Source: Sympetrum striolatum
Taxonomy: Eukaryota; Arthropoda; Insecta; Odonata; Libellulidae
Assembly: GCA_947579665.1 (NCBI GenBank)
Contig: OX388345.1
Span: 30,161,849 to 30,225,848, forward strand
Reading direction: 5' to 3'
Length of the DNA: 64,000 nucleotides
A model generated the notes under the pieces. The model saw only the letters and a list, made by a program, of their open reading frames with translations. It was not told the DNA's origin and made no database searches. Shown here piece after piece: positions 1 to 11,063 of the stretch; the first letter of the stretch is position 1; each line of letters starts with the position of its first letter. A program made the position numbers and the translations under genes.

Positions 1-3000
1 TTGCCACTTTTAAAATTGTTGCACAAGCCTTATTTTTTTATTTGAGAATTGAATATAAATGAAAGATATCCATTGCTTTGATTTGCTGTTTCTTAATAAT
101 TCTCATAAAATGTATTTCTATTATTTGAACTACTGAAATAAGTACAAGATCTGGTGGGAGTGGGTACAGAAATACAATTGATAAATAATTACACAATTAA
201 ATAAAAGTGAATTATCAACAGTACTGAACCATAAGACATAAGAACTTTTATTTAAGTATTAAATTAATATTGTTACTATTATGATTCTGATTATAGAGTA
301 AAATTATTTAATTTTATTTAAGTATCGAATTGACGGGATAGATACATTACATTAAATTATATGAGCAGTTATTTGTAACTAATTTACGTTATTATCTACA
401 TCACAGACTCTCTCTATTCATTTCAGTCATGTAGTTTTTATTGAAAGAAAATAGGCTTACAACGTCAACACCACATGAGATTCTGTAGGTCAAAGGATGT
501 AGGGAACTTTAGAAGATTGGGCTTCACAATGAGAGGCTAAAGGAGATTATGGCATGAATGGAAAGATATCAATGAGCAGGCCAGAACAGCAAGTACAACG
601 AGATTACGAAGATTGCTGAACATTGAATCTAATGATGCTACTGAGAGTTCCACCTTCAAAACAGAGACTGGCTTATTAATCTTCATTAACTGTACTAGAA
701 TATGAACGATCATTAATTGAATTTGATCTTTCTTTATTTCAGTGAAATCCGATCGCTCAAAATATTGTCAATAAAATTGTTCATTTAGTAAGTTAAACTT
801 CAAATTGGGCAATGTTTGAATAATTATACTATTATTATAAAAAAATCGGATATTCAAGGAAAATACCGAAAAAGTCAAATTATAGAAGTATTTTTAGAAG
901 TTAATTTTAATATTTAATTTTGGTTGACCTTTACCTCGTTTACTATTTATAACAATCCGAGGTATATTTCGCGATTCGAAGAATAATATTATTAAAAAAT
1001 GATAAAGTTATACACGTATAACATTAAACAATGAGTGATTCAAAGGAAGTGCTTTTGTAAATTTTAACTTTAGCGTTAACTTCTTTTTCAACCTTTTGAC
1101 TGGAGACAGTCTATTCTCCTAGTTATAGAGCAGAGAGTAAGTTGATCCCTCAGGAGGAAAATGGAGGTCATAAAGCGCATCTCCTTGGACACTTATCTCT
1201 TCCAGCCATTATCTTTATCGGGGACAAATGATTTTTAATGGAACTTTAACGTCAGACGGGGAAATAAAAGTCCCAATCCTCACTTGACCGATCTCGCGAG
1301 CCTTCTCGGGCAACACGAAAAGGGTTTCCAGACAAAAAACACTCAACACATTCGAATGCGAGCAAATAGAGTTTAAAGTCCGGGAGTTCTTTCCAGAAGA
1401 CCCGTTTAAAGACGGCCGAGGATTCACTCACGTATTTCTCCTTCCGCACGAATACCTGTTAATAACGACTGAAGAGGGCCTTAAAGGGGATGCTACGTTT
1501 AAAATGGTTGCGTCTACGCATGTATACGCATGCTATAGAAGCAGGGAATATTTGTATGAGTATCGGCAGTAAAATGATCTGTTAGCCAGATAATCTGGTC
1601 AAGACGAAGTAGATTTCAAGATTTTATGCATAAGTGAAGTAATAAGTCTAATTATTGCAACTTGTGGAGTAAACTATATTATTCCAGCAGCATTTGGTCG
1701 TTTAAAATTATTATCAGTAAGAGAGAACGTGTAAATTGATTTTATATTTCTCTTTGCACCAAAATAAGAATAAAGATTTAATATTCTCTGTTTGGATTGG
1801 AACAAAAATGACCAGGAATTCTTATCGAAAAATGTAAATGTTTTTAAATTTCACTGATTAATGACTAAAGCTCATTCACATTTATGAAATAGTAGATCGA
1901 TTTAAATACACCCAAGGGAAAACGGACATGAGAAAAAAAAAGTCTGACGAGGAAACAGAAATTTTCAAGCCCGTTTTTCCTTGGGATTTTCCTGGATGCA
2001 CGCCCGTATGTGCAAAGTAACTTTAACCCTTTCCTTGTGATTTAAATATATATCTATACCAATTCAGCCTTTGTTTATCTATTTGTAATTATTTTTCACT
2101 ACAGCATACTACTAATGTAACTGAATTCTTTGACAGATTGATAATAAAACAATAATGATTTATTTAGGCAAAACAAGTAATAAACTTTAGGTACATATTT
2201 CAGGATTTGGGTCTTGCCTATGTGAAAGAACGGCATCAGCAGGGACTATAGAAATTTCTTCATCTTATCGCAAACATTCCAATTTGATTATCATTAGGAA
2301 AATACTCAGCCGGAAATTTGGCGTGTGGTGTACGAATAAAAAAAGAATCTATGTATAAAAAAGGAAATATCCAAAAAGAATAGTTAATTTATTCCGGGAA
2401 GGAGCTGAAATTGGAGTCTAAAAGTACCACTTCTTAATCTAATATCTGTTTTATGGCAAAATTTTCATTCTTAAGGGAAAGTTTTAGCAGAAACGCAAGT
2501 AAAATAGGGGAAGTTTGAGAAAAAGGCATCGTAAGAAAAGATGTCTTTCAATCAATTATAGGACTTAAAATCAATTAATAGATCCTCCCCTATAAGGAAT
2601 CGGCCGATAAAAATATATCTGCTCATACATAAAAATGATTAAATCAAAAGGTTAAATATTAGGAATGAATTTGTTGATATTCTCTAGGGTCTCTAAGACA
2701 TATGATGTTTGCAGTGTAGGAATTAAATGATGATTGAATAATATTTTTAAATTGTAATTCCCTTATCAATTAGTTGAGGGGACGTAAAAATTTTTGAGGA
2801 AAACAGTTTCATTATTATAAAAAGCTTTTTAAAAAGATGAATTAAATCCTTAAGGCGGTTATTTCTTCCTAGCAACAATACATTACATGATATACGATAT
2901 CGTATTATGGGAGAATGCCTAGGAATGGGAAACGAGATGGCTGTGTATAAATATGGCGTAGGAAGGAAGATACACGCACTTCTCGTGGGAAGTCTTCCTT

Positions 3001-6000
3001 CTTGCAGATTGCAATCCCGTGATGACGCAAGACGGATGGATCTTCATTACATTCGGGGAAAGGCGGTCGCGGCCCACGCACCGAGTGTCTTTTGAGGACT
3101 CCGAGAAGAGGCCCTTGGATTGGAACGAGATATCGCTGTGAATGAAGAGGTAATTGCATCCTCGACGGGCATTCATCTTTAAGTGGACGGAGGCGAATTT
3201 GCAGAATACTCGATATTGAGAGAGCGGAAATATTCAGAAATTTATCGCTCGGGAATTTAATCAAGTTTTATGACGTTCGTGACGCGGGGCGATATCCAAA
3301 GAAAAAAAAAACGAATCTTCGAAGCCTATTTATCGAATTTCTATACGTATCGAATGATTTTTTATATCAAAAAGAGCTGTCAGAATTTAAATGAAAATTC
3401 CTTCTACCTCGTTGATGCGGCATTTATCAATTAAGGCGTGTACCATTTTTAATTAGCATTTCCGGTTATAATCATGCACACAATTTTATTGGTAACGCCA
3501 GTTAAAACATACAGTCACTGCGATAGTAGGTCTAAAATACTTTCGATGATTAATTGTTATTGAGAATATAATCACTTTCAGTAAAATACCGCTTCAATAT
3601 TTCGACATCCGAAGGCGTGATTTCATGAAAAGACATTGCAAAATGAAAAAAAAACACTTGGTACTTTTCCAAAGAGACTTTAAGTCGCTATCGATGTCGT
3701 AAGCCGAGTTATATCTGAAGATACAGGCAAGCTCGCTGTGTGAAATCACGAAGTATTCTTTCATTCCACCCAATATTTCTTCTAAAAGGAAAATCTATGG
3801 AACTGTACGTGACTACTGACTTTAAGCTAATCTAAGTTGTCGTTGAAATAAATCTTTTTGGAAGTTCGTACATGCAATATTTTTTGTTGGTATTCCCGGA
3901 TATTACATATTCATACCTCTACTGATCACAAAATTACTATTTTACAGTTATAAAACTGCAAACTAATTTAATTTACTTTAAGAGAATAATTCACAAAGTG
4001 ATACAAACAAAATAAATAGTTTATCCAAATAGGGAGAACTATAATAAAACACCGGAGCTACGTAATGATAGCAAACGATCAACTTAATTGTATCATTTTC
4101 ATAATGACGCAGCAGGAAAGGGAAACTGAGGGGAAACGGAAATTTTTCCCCACTTCATTCGGATACCAAGGAGATTCCTATATTCAAGACATGAATAGAT
4201 ACGAGGATAAACACTAATTACACTGAGAAAGAACATAATTCTTCGAATTATTAAACTAATTCAAACGGATGGTCACCTAACTTCGAATTGAAAATAAAAA
4301 TAGGGCTAAAACTTAATTCCGCATATCTGCAAGTTGAATATGTGAAGCGACGAGGAGGGGTAAGGGAAAACTTTCTCAGACTTGGAAAAATAAGATAATT
4401 GTTAAATTCTTAACAAATTTTATAACAGTTTGATACCTAAATTATAACTAGTTAAAAGTCAACTTTCGTAGTTTAAAATTATTTAACCCACAGTTGAGAT
4501 CAAGGAATGAATATTACTAATAAACTGTATTGCGAAATATGTATTTACATAAACTTCCGATTAATTTAAATCAAGGTATACTTTAGAGACAAAAACTTGA
4601 ATTCACAGGTTAATCTTACGTTATTTGTATAGGTCATTGATGATTTAATTTCAATGATCAATGAAATCAAAGACAATATCAAGTTTACTGAAGTCTATTC
4701 AGATGATTCTGAAAAATAGTGATGTAATTAAACAAATTTGTAAATGAATAGGTTCCACCTAAAAACTGGGTGAAGGGTGAGAGTTTTACACAATCATTAT
4801 AAGGGTAATTACCTCTTACACTAAATTTTTATTTTTAACACAATTCATTGAGTAGATGATTATTGGAAGCTAGAAAATTTGAAACAGCAGTCGTATTATC
4901 ATAGTAATTAGTGAATAATAGGAGGTAATGATTGTAACGATCTTTGCAAGAAATTAACTCCCGAGCTATTTCTATGATCATGAATGTAGCATTAATCCGC
5001 TAGACCAAAATGTAAAATGCTATCGAATAATAAATAGCTAAACTAACTTGTATTTATAATATAACTGATGGTTGTAAAGTACGCGAGAAACATTTTGCTA
5101 ATGCTATATTTAGAATATGATCACGAATATGAATATATTTTATCCAAAAACAGAAAATAGATTGGTTTAGCTCATTGCTCTAGGAAGCAGGCTTCAGATT
5201 GAAAACATTTCGAACTGAACCCTTTCTTACGCAAAGATACGGTTATTTCACAACCACCGCAACGGAGGTAGTGAACTCCGAATCGGGAAATGGACGAAAC
5301 TGTCACTTCCTCAAAAATTCTCAATTTCGGCTTCCATTTTTGGTGAGCCCCTCAGAGGAACCAGACGCCGACTAAAATCGTATAATGTGCTTCGATTTTC
5401 CATCCATGACGCAGCCTCTTTGGTCCTGAGGGAGTTTTGGGAAATGCTCACCAGAGGAAAATATATCCCTCCCAGGGTCAGACATCGAGTTGATATGGGA
5501 TTGCTAAACACGAGCGTGTCCTGAGGGCAGGCGATTGATGGGGACAAATGGACGAGGAAAGCGACATCATCTGGGAGTTTAGAAAGGCGAAGATGAACAT
5601 CATAATGAGGGAGAGAATGAATCCATTAGGAAGGACTGTTTCAATTTTGATGATCATCAAGCGAGCATCAAGAAATAATGAGTAGCAATCCTTTAACAAT
5701 GATTGCGTTTCAGCGTGGGAATGATTTATTTTTGATTACGTGTATCAATGTGATTGATATGATAGAGTGGAGGAATATTCTGTTCTTTTATTGTATGAAT
5801 GAATAGAGGAACTATGGTACTTATAGAAATTCACAAGGTGATTTTAGTTCTTATAATTTGACTCTTTATAATTTCACCTACATTGAGTTCATATAATTAG
5901 TTCTAGGGGAATGCACTATAACCTAAATTAATTAATGATATGCCAACGTATAGTTTAGTATAGTTGAATTGTCTACGAAGTTTAACGTAGTGTATTAGCT

Positions 6001-6147
6001 ATTAAAAAATATAAAGATTGAAAAACTGAAATTCAACCCAGAAGGCTTTGAAGAACATTAAAAACCTTTTGAAAGTATCCTATAGAGAAAAATTACTAAT
6101 TTACGCTAGATGATGTACCCTATGTAGTTCATATATATCACTTGTTT
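1..6147. other. AT-rich non-coding stretch, no gene recognised
   Basis: No ORF here resembles a known protein and all frames are broken by frequent stops. Most of it is AT-rich single-copy-looking DNA. Three patches are richer in G+C and CpG than their surroundings: about 1190-1460, 2900-3260 and 5210-5600. Several short ORFs overlap in different frames within each patch, as expected when base composition rather than selection removes stops. I see no tRNA, TIR pair or tail here. The last 12 bases (6136-6147) are the left copy of the target duplication of the next element. Confidence 0.6.
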
Positions 6148-6194
6148 ATAAACTCAATAAGTTCAGGCTTCACAGAGTGGAAGTTCATTTCCAT

Positions 6195-6351
6195 GATAAA
6201 AGTTTTATTTTTACAAGGAAAAATGAAAAGTTACTTGTATACATCCACAAGTTAAAAAGACGCTAAAAACAACGACCGGTTTCGGCACGTTCGGCCATCA
6301 TCAGGTGTTGTAACTGGACACACAAAACTATATATATGTGAGTTAATGGAG
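6195..6351 (-). repeat. Left inverted arm of the Penelope-like element
   Basis: About 157 bp that reappear in inverse orientation at 6731-6888 with scattered mismatches. The inner end of both arms reads CTCCATTAACTCACATATAT (on the right-hand arm) and the outer end reads GATAAAA followed by T-rich sequence. The pair could fold into one long stem of about 155 bp closed by the endonuclease fragment. Confidence 0.85.
6267..6312 (-). ncRNA. Hammerhead-ribozyme-like motif, left arm
   Basis: Read on the minus strand the segment contains, in order, CUGAUGA, a short stem II (GGC/GCC) with a CGAACGU loop, GAAAC, and CCGGUC followed by GUUGU. These are the core elements of a type I hammerhead with the very short palindromic stem III (ACCGGU) known from Penelope-like elements, which usually cleave better as dimers. 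An ACAAC segment upstream of the core can pair with GUUGU downstream of the cleavage site as a possible stem I, with a two-base bulge. The core looks intact in this copy. Cleavage has not been shown; this is a motif reading. Confidence 0.7.
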
Positions 6352-6358
6352 TTAATGT

Positions 6359-6739
6359 TCCGGCATATACAAGTTAACTTGCGATGCAATTTACATGGGT
6401 CAAACGAGTCGTAGTTCTTCTGTTCGTGTTAATGAGCACAAAAAGTCTTTTGAAAACATGTCATTTAGTTCCCATTTCGCCAAACACCTTCTTATAAGTA
6501 AACATACATCTTCTTTTCAACCCACCATTCTTCACCGCTTATAGAAAGGAAAAAATATTGCATTTCACGAAAATAGACAAATTCTGATTCACCGACTATC
6601 TGGGAAAATAGTCACCAACGAGTACATTCCAACTAACAATTCTCCCCTTCTCTTATGCACCCTCCCTCGCCGTTATACAACCCCACCTTCAATACCTTCC
6701 CTTTCTTGTCTTCTTTCTCCTCCTGTTCCCCTCCATTAA
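6359..6739 (+). pseudogene. GIY-YIG endonuclease remnant of a Penelope-like element
   Basis: One reading frame of 127 codons covers the region between the arms. Its start reads GIYKLTCDAIYMGQTSRSS, which has the GIY and the YxG (here YMG) halves of the GIY-YIG nuclease motif at the usual spacing, followed by Arg-Ser and a conserved NEHKKSF segment and SHFAKHL. This is the endonuclease that Penelope-like elements fuse to the C-terminus of the reverse transcriptase; it nicks target DNA. The frame contains one stop, TAG at 6542-6544 (codon 62), and no start codon is expected because the upstream reverse transcriptase is lost. The C-terminal part is Pro/Ser/Leu-rich and ends at TAA 6737-6739, inside the right arm. 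Family assignment is firm; activity is excluded by truncation. Confidence 0.85.
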
Positions 6740-6888
6740 CTCACATATATATAGTTTTGTGTATCCTGTTACAACACCTGATTATGGCCGAACGTGCCGA
6801 AACCGGTCGTTGTTTTTAACGTCTTTTTAACTTGTGGATGTGTACTAGTAACTTTTTATTTTTACTTGTAAAAATAAAAATTTTATCG
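6731..6888 (+). repeat. Right inverted arm of the Penelope-like element
   Basis: Inverse counterpart of 6195-6351. It begins inside the last codons of the endonuclease ORF, as its CTCC start is part of that frame, and ends exactly at the 12-bp target duplication with no extra sequence. The extension therefore exists only on the left, 5' side. Confidence 0.85.
6770..6814 (+). ncRNA. Hammerhead-like motif, right arm, core mutated
   Basis: Plus-strand counterpart of the left-arm motif, in the same sense as the ORF. Stem II, GAAAC and CCGGUC are kept, but the conserved CUGAUGA box reads CUGAUUA: the second G, the position usually numbered G8, is replaced by U. G8 takes part in catalysis in hammerheads, so this copy is probably inactive. 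Confidence 0.6.
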
Positions 6889-7075
6889 TATCACTTGTTT
6901 CATTATAACTTTATTTTTCGGGTAAGGTATGGATTTTGAAGACTGAAAATATGTAATCTAAAAATAATCAGACAAATGGGTCCATTGAAAGTTAAAGTGA
7001 TCATATATTACAATACATTCTGTGTAACATTTTATGAAATCCATCATTGTATAAATTTTAATACGAACAAAGTAA

Positions 7076-7768
7076 TTTTTACTTTCTCTCTATACTTAGT
7101 ATAGAGAAAGTATTGTATTCGCAAAAAAATTCGACCGCCAGATTTCGACGGAAATAGATGTTTTGGGGCCCATAGAGCATGTTTTAGCTATTTTCATGAA
7201 CATGTCTGTCTGTGTGTCTGTCTGTCTGTCTGTGGTTAAAAAGTTTGTGGGCGCTCTATCTTAAAAAGTAATTATCCGATCATTTTGAAAATTCATATTT
7301 AAAATTTTCCTAACAATGCCAAGAGTTGATTAGTTTTTGGAGAATATCACTTAACCGGAAGTTACGGTTTATCCGGAACAAAATTTTGTTTCTTAAATAT
7401 CTCTGTAAGAATGCAATATTGGTATATACATTTGCGCACAAAAGTTGTAGATAATGTACTTTACTACAACTTCTGTATAAAATATTTTTTCGTAGCACTG
7501 GTTGTTTAGGAGTTATTCTTCAATAATGGTTAACCGGAAGTTGTTGTTTACCAAGAAATTGAAGTTTTTCATACTTATCTCTGTCAGAATGCAATGTAGG
7601 TATATACAATTATACATCAAAGTTGTAGATAATGTTTTTACTACAAAGCTTGTATGAAACATTTTCTTGTAACACTCATTGTTTTGTAGTTATTTATACA
7701 TTACCGACATAGGCTTATGTTTTCAATACATACGGAGAAAGTCATGTGCAGGCCACATCAGATTTTTT
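7076..7768 (+). repeat. Hairpin-capped dispersed repeat, copy A
   Basis: Starts with a 31-nt near-palindrome (7081-7111) whose half-site is ACTTTCTC, continues with a GGGGCCCATAGAGCATG block and a TGTC-rich stretch (about 7203-7233), and ends with GAGAAAGTCATGTGCAGGCC followed by an ACATCAGATTTTT end. No coding capacity is seen. Inside, a unit of about 190 bp is present twice in tandem (about 7340-7525 and 7526-7705), each with CCGGAAGTT near its start and a GTTGTAGATAATG block. Other copies lie at 8654-9336 (inverted), 29401-30028 (inverted) and 62154-62868. It resembles a non-autonomous DNA element or unclassified repeat; I cannot assign a superfamily. Confidence 0.75.
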
Positions 7769-8653
7769 AATTTGTAACGAATATTTGCGCATTATTATCA
7801 TAATGGAATTGTGATTGAATTTACATATAGGTAAATATAGTGCTATTAAACATAATGCAGACCTCGATTACATGCAATGTATTTATGGAATATCGTTTCA
7901 AGCAGAAAATTATTTTCATTCAATTACATCGCATTTGAATTTTTTCGCAATAAAATTTACTATTTACAGTGTAATAATGCTTGCAAATAAAGTGGTTACT
8001 AGCAAGGTGAACCAACATAATTCAGTTTCTTTATGGATAATGAAATATGAATCACTGAACTTGAAATAAACAAAGTTACATTAAAAAACCAAACGCATGC
8101 GTTCTTAACGTTCGCTGATAACTGAGTACCGTATAATTACAGTTGCAACTCCATAATCTTGAAGGTTTATCTGCCGGAAGAGGAATTAACGGAAGCTTGT
8201 ACAAGACTCCGCAAACTCATTGGGGGTTCGTATCGGAGATATCATCAAGCTGCCGCCCGCTAATTAGAGCTAGACTCGTAATTCAGCCTCCAGTCTGGTC
8301 TGGACACGTTAGACGCTTTCCAAGCACAAAGTTTACATCAAAGGATTACATTCGGTTACATCAATTAAAAGCCGTAACAGAAAACAACATCTTAAACATG
8401 GTCTGAATATAGTTTAATACCTTGCGGTTGATAAAAAAGGAAAAATAGTTACTACGAATATATAAATTATATTTTTACTCTAATTAAAACGAAAAATACG
8501 CTTGGATGTACTTATTCAACGGTATATCATTACATTGTCAGATTCAGTCGGAAATTCAATAATTCTAGTAGTATTGTGTATAGTATAGTATATTAGTGTA
8601 GTAGTATAATATTATGACAATTGGTAATAGACTATAAATGTGCCTATTAATTA
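7769..8653. other. Spacer between inverted repeat copies A and B; no gene recognised
   Basis: 885 bp of AT-rich DNA. The ORFs at 7815-8069 and 8143-8406 resemble no family I know. A GC-richer patch lies at about 8140-8400. If A and B pair, this stretch would form the loop. Confidence 0.5.
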
Positions 8654-9336
8654 AAAAAATCTGATGTTGCCAACACATGACTTTCTCCATATTTATTGAA
8701 AACAGAAGCCTATTCCGGTAACATATAAATAATACCAAAACAATGAGTGTTACAGGACAATGTTTCATACAAAAGTTGTAGTAAAATACATTATCTATAA
8801 CTTTTGCACATAATTGTGTACACCTACATTGCATTCTGACAGGGATATGTATGAAAAACTTCCATTTCTGGATAAACAATAACTACCGGTTTACCATTAT
8901 TGAAGAATAACTCCTAAACAATCAGTGTTACGAAGAAATCTTTCATATAAAAGTTGTAGTAAAGTACATTATCTATAACTTTTGCGTGTAATTGTACATA
9001 CCTTTATTGTATTCTGACAGATATTATAGAAACAAAATTTTGTTCCGGTTAAACCGGAAATGCATTGTTAGGAAAATTCTAAATATGAAGTTTGTGAAGT
9101 TTGGAAATGATCGGATAATTACTTTTTAAGTTAGAGCGCTCACAAACTTTTTTACCACAGACAGACAGACAGACACACACAAAGACTTACAGAAACAGAC
9201 ACACACATAGACATGTTCGGGAAAATAGCGAAAACGAGCTCTATGGGCCCCAAAACATCTATTTCGGTCGAAATCTGGAGGTCGAATTTTTTTGCGAATA
9301 CAATACTTATCTCTATACTACGTTTAGGATAAAGTA
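8654..9336 (-). repeat. Hairpin-capped dispersed repeat, copy B
   Basis: Inverse copy of 7076-7768. It starts with AAATCTGATGTTGCCAACAC and ACTTTCTCCAT, contains the same internally duplicated unit, the ACAGACAGACAC stretch (about 9162-9182) and GGGCCCCAAAACATCTATTT, and ends with an eroded version of the terminal palindrome (about 9305-9335). It belongs to the same subfamily as copy A, as judged from the shared internal duplication. Confidence 0.75.
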
Positions 9337-10724
9337 ATAAGTTACCGAACGTTATGCGACAAAAATTTGATAAAGAAAGATACATTAAATGTTTCTTTCT
9401 TTCAGCATAATTGAAGAGGGTTAGTTTGAAAATTCACGGTTTTTTTAAATAAATAATGGATAAAACTCTGGCAAAAACTTACGATGGCACCGAGAATGAA
9501 ATACAGCAAAGGCACCAAAACATGAGAAGAAGTAAAACTAAAACATTCTCTTGAATTTTGGTTGTAAAATCTTCGAAAAAATCTTTTATGACGGAAAACA
9601 GTGGTGATTGACCAACTGGGACGTAGCTAAAAGACAAAATGAAAAAAAGAAGAAGTTGAAAGCGAGAAAAGAGATAAAAACATGGCATTCAAAGAGAAGA
9701 AGGCACAACCGAATTGGTGGACAAAAAAGAGAATGAGAGTCCAGCAAACCAGAGCAGAAAGGGAGAAACAATACGGATGGAAAAACTGATGAAAAAGCGA
9801 TAAAAAAGGAAATGAAAGTAGTGATGAAGAAGGGAAATAGAGGGTGGGGATGCAAAGGAAAATGAAAGAAGTGAGGGGATATCAGAGAAGCGATGGGGTT
9901 GGAAAGGTCGTAAAAAAGAGAATTAAAAAAAGGAAAATAAAAAAGGTTTGCTGTGCTGCAAACGTCAGCATTTTCCTCTGGATGCGCTAATTTGAAGGGA
10001 ATCGTTGATGCCGATGCGGAATAGATGCTAAAATCAAAGGAATTCGTCTCTCGCAGATTGAGGAGAAAAAGATGTGCTCTGGAATGAAAACGGGATATTT
10101 CAATCAGAGGAATTCCGAACGGCAAAATCGCATTTTCGATGCGAGAGGTGAGAAGTTACTGCGTCGCAATCCCCATTAACACCGGATTTTTTCATAAATG
10201 AAATAATTAGAATTTTAAACGCTGGGAATTATTTCCGGCGGAAGTCATCGAGCTGTTACGGAGTGTAAAAAAAAGAAATGTCTCCTCAAAGTTTTAACGA
10301 CGAGACAAACGTAATCCTTTCGATCATGAATTTGAAATTAATTGACATGTGATTAAATCTTAGATTCTGTGGGGTTTGGTAAAGTTTAACTTTATATAAA
10401 GATATATTTTTCTTATTTAAGGTTACATTTTACCAAATAATTTCAATATTTTCGTTTCAGATGTAAGCATAGAACGGAGCCGCATGGGTTTTTAATTGAG
10501 ATTTACTATTCAGATTCATCATACATTATTTAAGCACGAATTGCTTGTAAATTTATTTGATCCTGGATTAGGTAAACCATGCATGCATGGCGAATACTCT
10601 TTACAATGCTTATTATCATATTTTCCCTTTCACCTCATTTTTTTCTATAATACCATCATGCGATCCTTTCTATGCGTTTTCAGTTCCTCTTTCCGATTGA
10701 GAAATCAAGATGCTACAAAATGAC
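9337..10724. other. Purine-rich tract and AT-rich DNA; no gene supported
   Basis: On the plus strand about 9480-10140 is dominated by A and G, so its complement shows a long Phe/Ser/Leu-rich open frame (9586-10125, minus). Composition explains that frame and it has no recognisable domain. The one element with gene-like borders is a short minus-strand segment near 9483-9537, entered separately. The last 12 bases overlap the left target duplication of the next element. Confidence 0.5.
9483..9537 (-). other. Possible short exon with a hydrophobic segment
   Basis: On the minus strand a strong donor sequence, GCCATC followed by GTAAGT, sits at 9482-9483, and the nearest upstream AG is at 9538-9539 (TTTTAG). 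One of the three frames between them reads SSHVLVPLLYFILGAI, which looks like a transmembrane helix. The pyrimidine-rich base composition of this strand would give hydrophobic peptides by chance, and the exon would be only 55 nt. I do not assign a protein. Transcript evidence would decide. Confidence 0.15.
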
Positions 10725-10736
10725 CCATTATGACTA

Positions 10737-10845
10737 TGCAAAATGAAGGAGATAATCGGTACTTTTTCCACAAAATTTTTCAATTGTACTATCGGTTTCA
10801 ACGGAGGAACGTCATCTTCAGGTACAAGTTATACAATTCGAACAA
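10737..10845 (-). repeat. Left inverted arm of second Penelope-like element
   Basis: Matches 11064-11173 in inverse orientation; both outer ends read TGCAAAATGAAGGAGATAAT on the strand entering the arm. The outer end abuts the 12-bp target duplication directly, with no extension on this side. Confidence 0.8.
10784..10827 (-). ncRNA. Hammerhead ribozyme motif with complete core
   Basis: The 44-nt minus-strand segment reads UUGUAC, CUGAAGA, a stem II of four pairs (GACG/CGUU, one a G-U) with a six-base loop, GAAA, CCGAUA, then GUACAA. UUGUAC and GUACAA form a perfect 6-bp stem I, and the core boxes CUGANGA and GAAA are intact. The predicted cleavage site is after the AUA triplet, preceding GUACAA. 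Stem III is minimal (consensus ACCGGU, here ACCGAU), which in Penelope-like hammerheads is known to favour dimer cleavage. This is the most complete ribozyme candidate in the window. Activity is inferred. Confidence 0.75.
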
Positions 10846-11063
10846 ATATATATATATACCAACAAGGGAGAAGAGGGGAGTGGAGGAGAGGGCGAAGTAA
10901 GTGCGTTTGGGGAAGATCGGGAAGGAGCGCGCGGGAGTAAGGGTAAAGGAACGTTATCAGTGGGAGGGAAGGAAAGGACGAACCAGCTGTGAATGGAAAG
11001 GGTAAAGGAACTCGTTGAGAACGGAAAAACCAGGGGAAATTGTATGGGAAAGGATTTCTAATT

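Larger units (their letters stand above)
6148..6888 (+). mobile_element. 5'-truncated Penelope-like retroelement (PLE) with inverted terminal arms
   Basis: A 741-bp insertion flanked by a perfect 12-bp direct repeat TATCACTTGTTT (6136-6147 and 6889-6900), read as a target-site duplication. Order on the plus strand: a 47-nt one-sided extension (6148-6194), an inverted arm (6195-6351), the 3' part of an ORF with a GIY-YIG endonuclease signature (6359-6739), and the opposite arm (6731-6888), which begins inside the ORF end. Each arm carries a hammerhead-ribozyme-like motif. Known of the family: Penelope-like elements encode a reverse transcriptase joined to a GIY-YIG endonuclease, have terminal repeats that may be inverted, and carry hammerhead motifs. 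Here the reverse transcriptase is entirely missing and the copy has an in-frame stop, so it cannot move on its own. Left and right boundaries are set by the direct repeat and should be accurate to a few bases. Confidence 0.85.

Noticed and set aside
9586..10125. 179-codon minus-strand open frame
   Set aside because: Lies in a purine-rich tract, so the complement is pyrimidine-rich and lacks stops; the peptide is Phe/Ser/Leu low-complexity with no domain.
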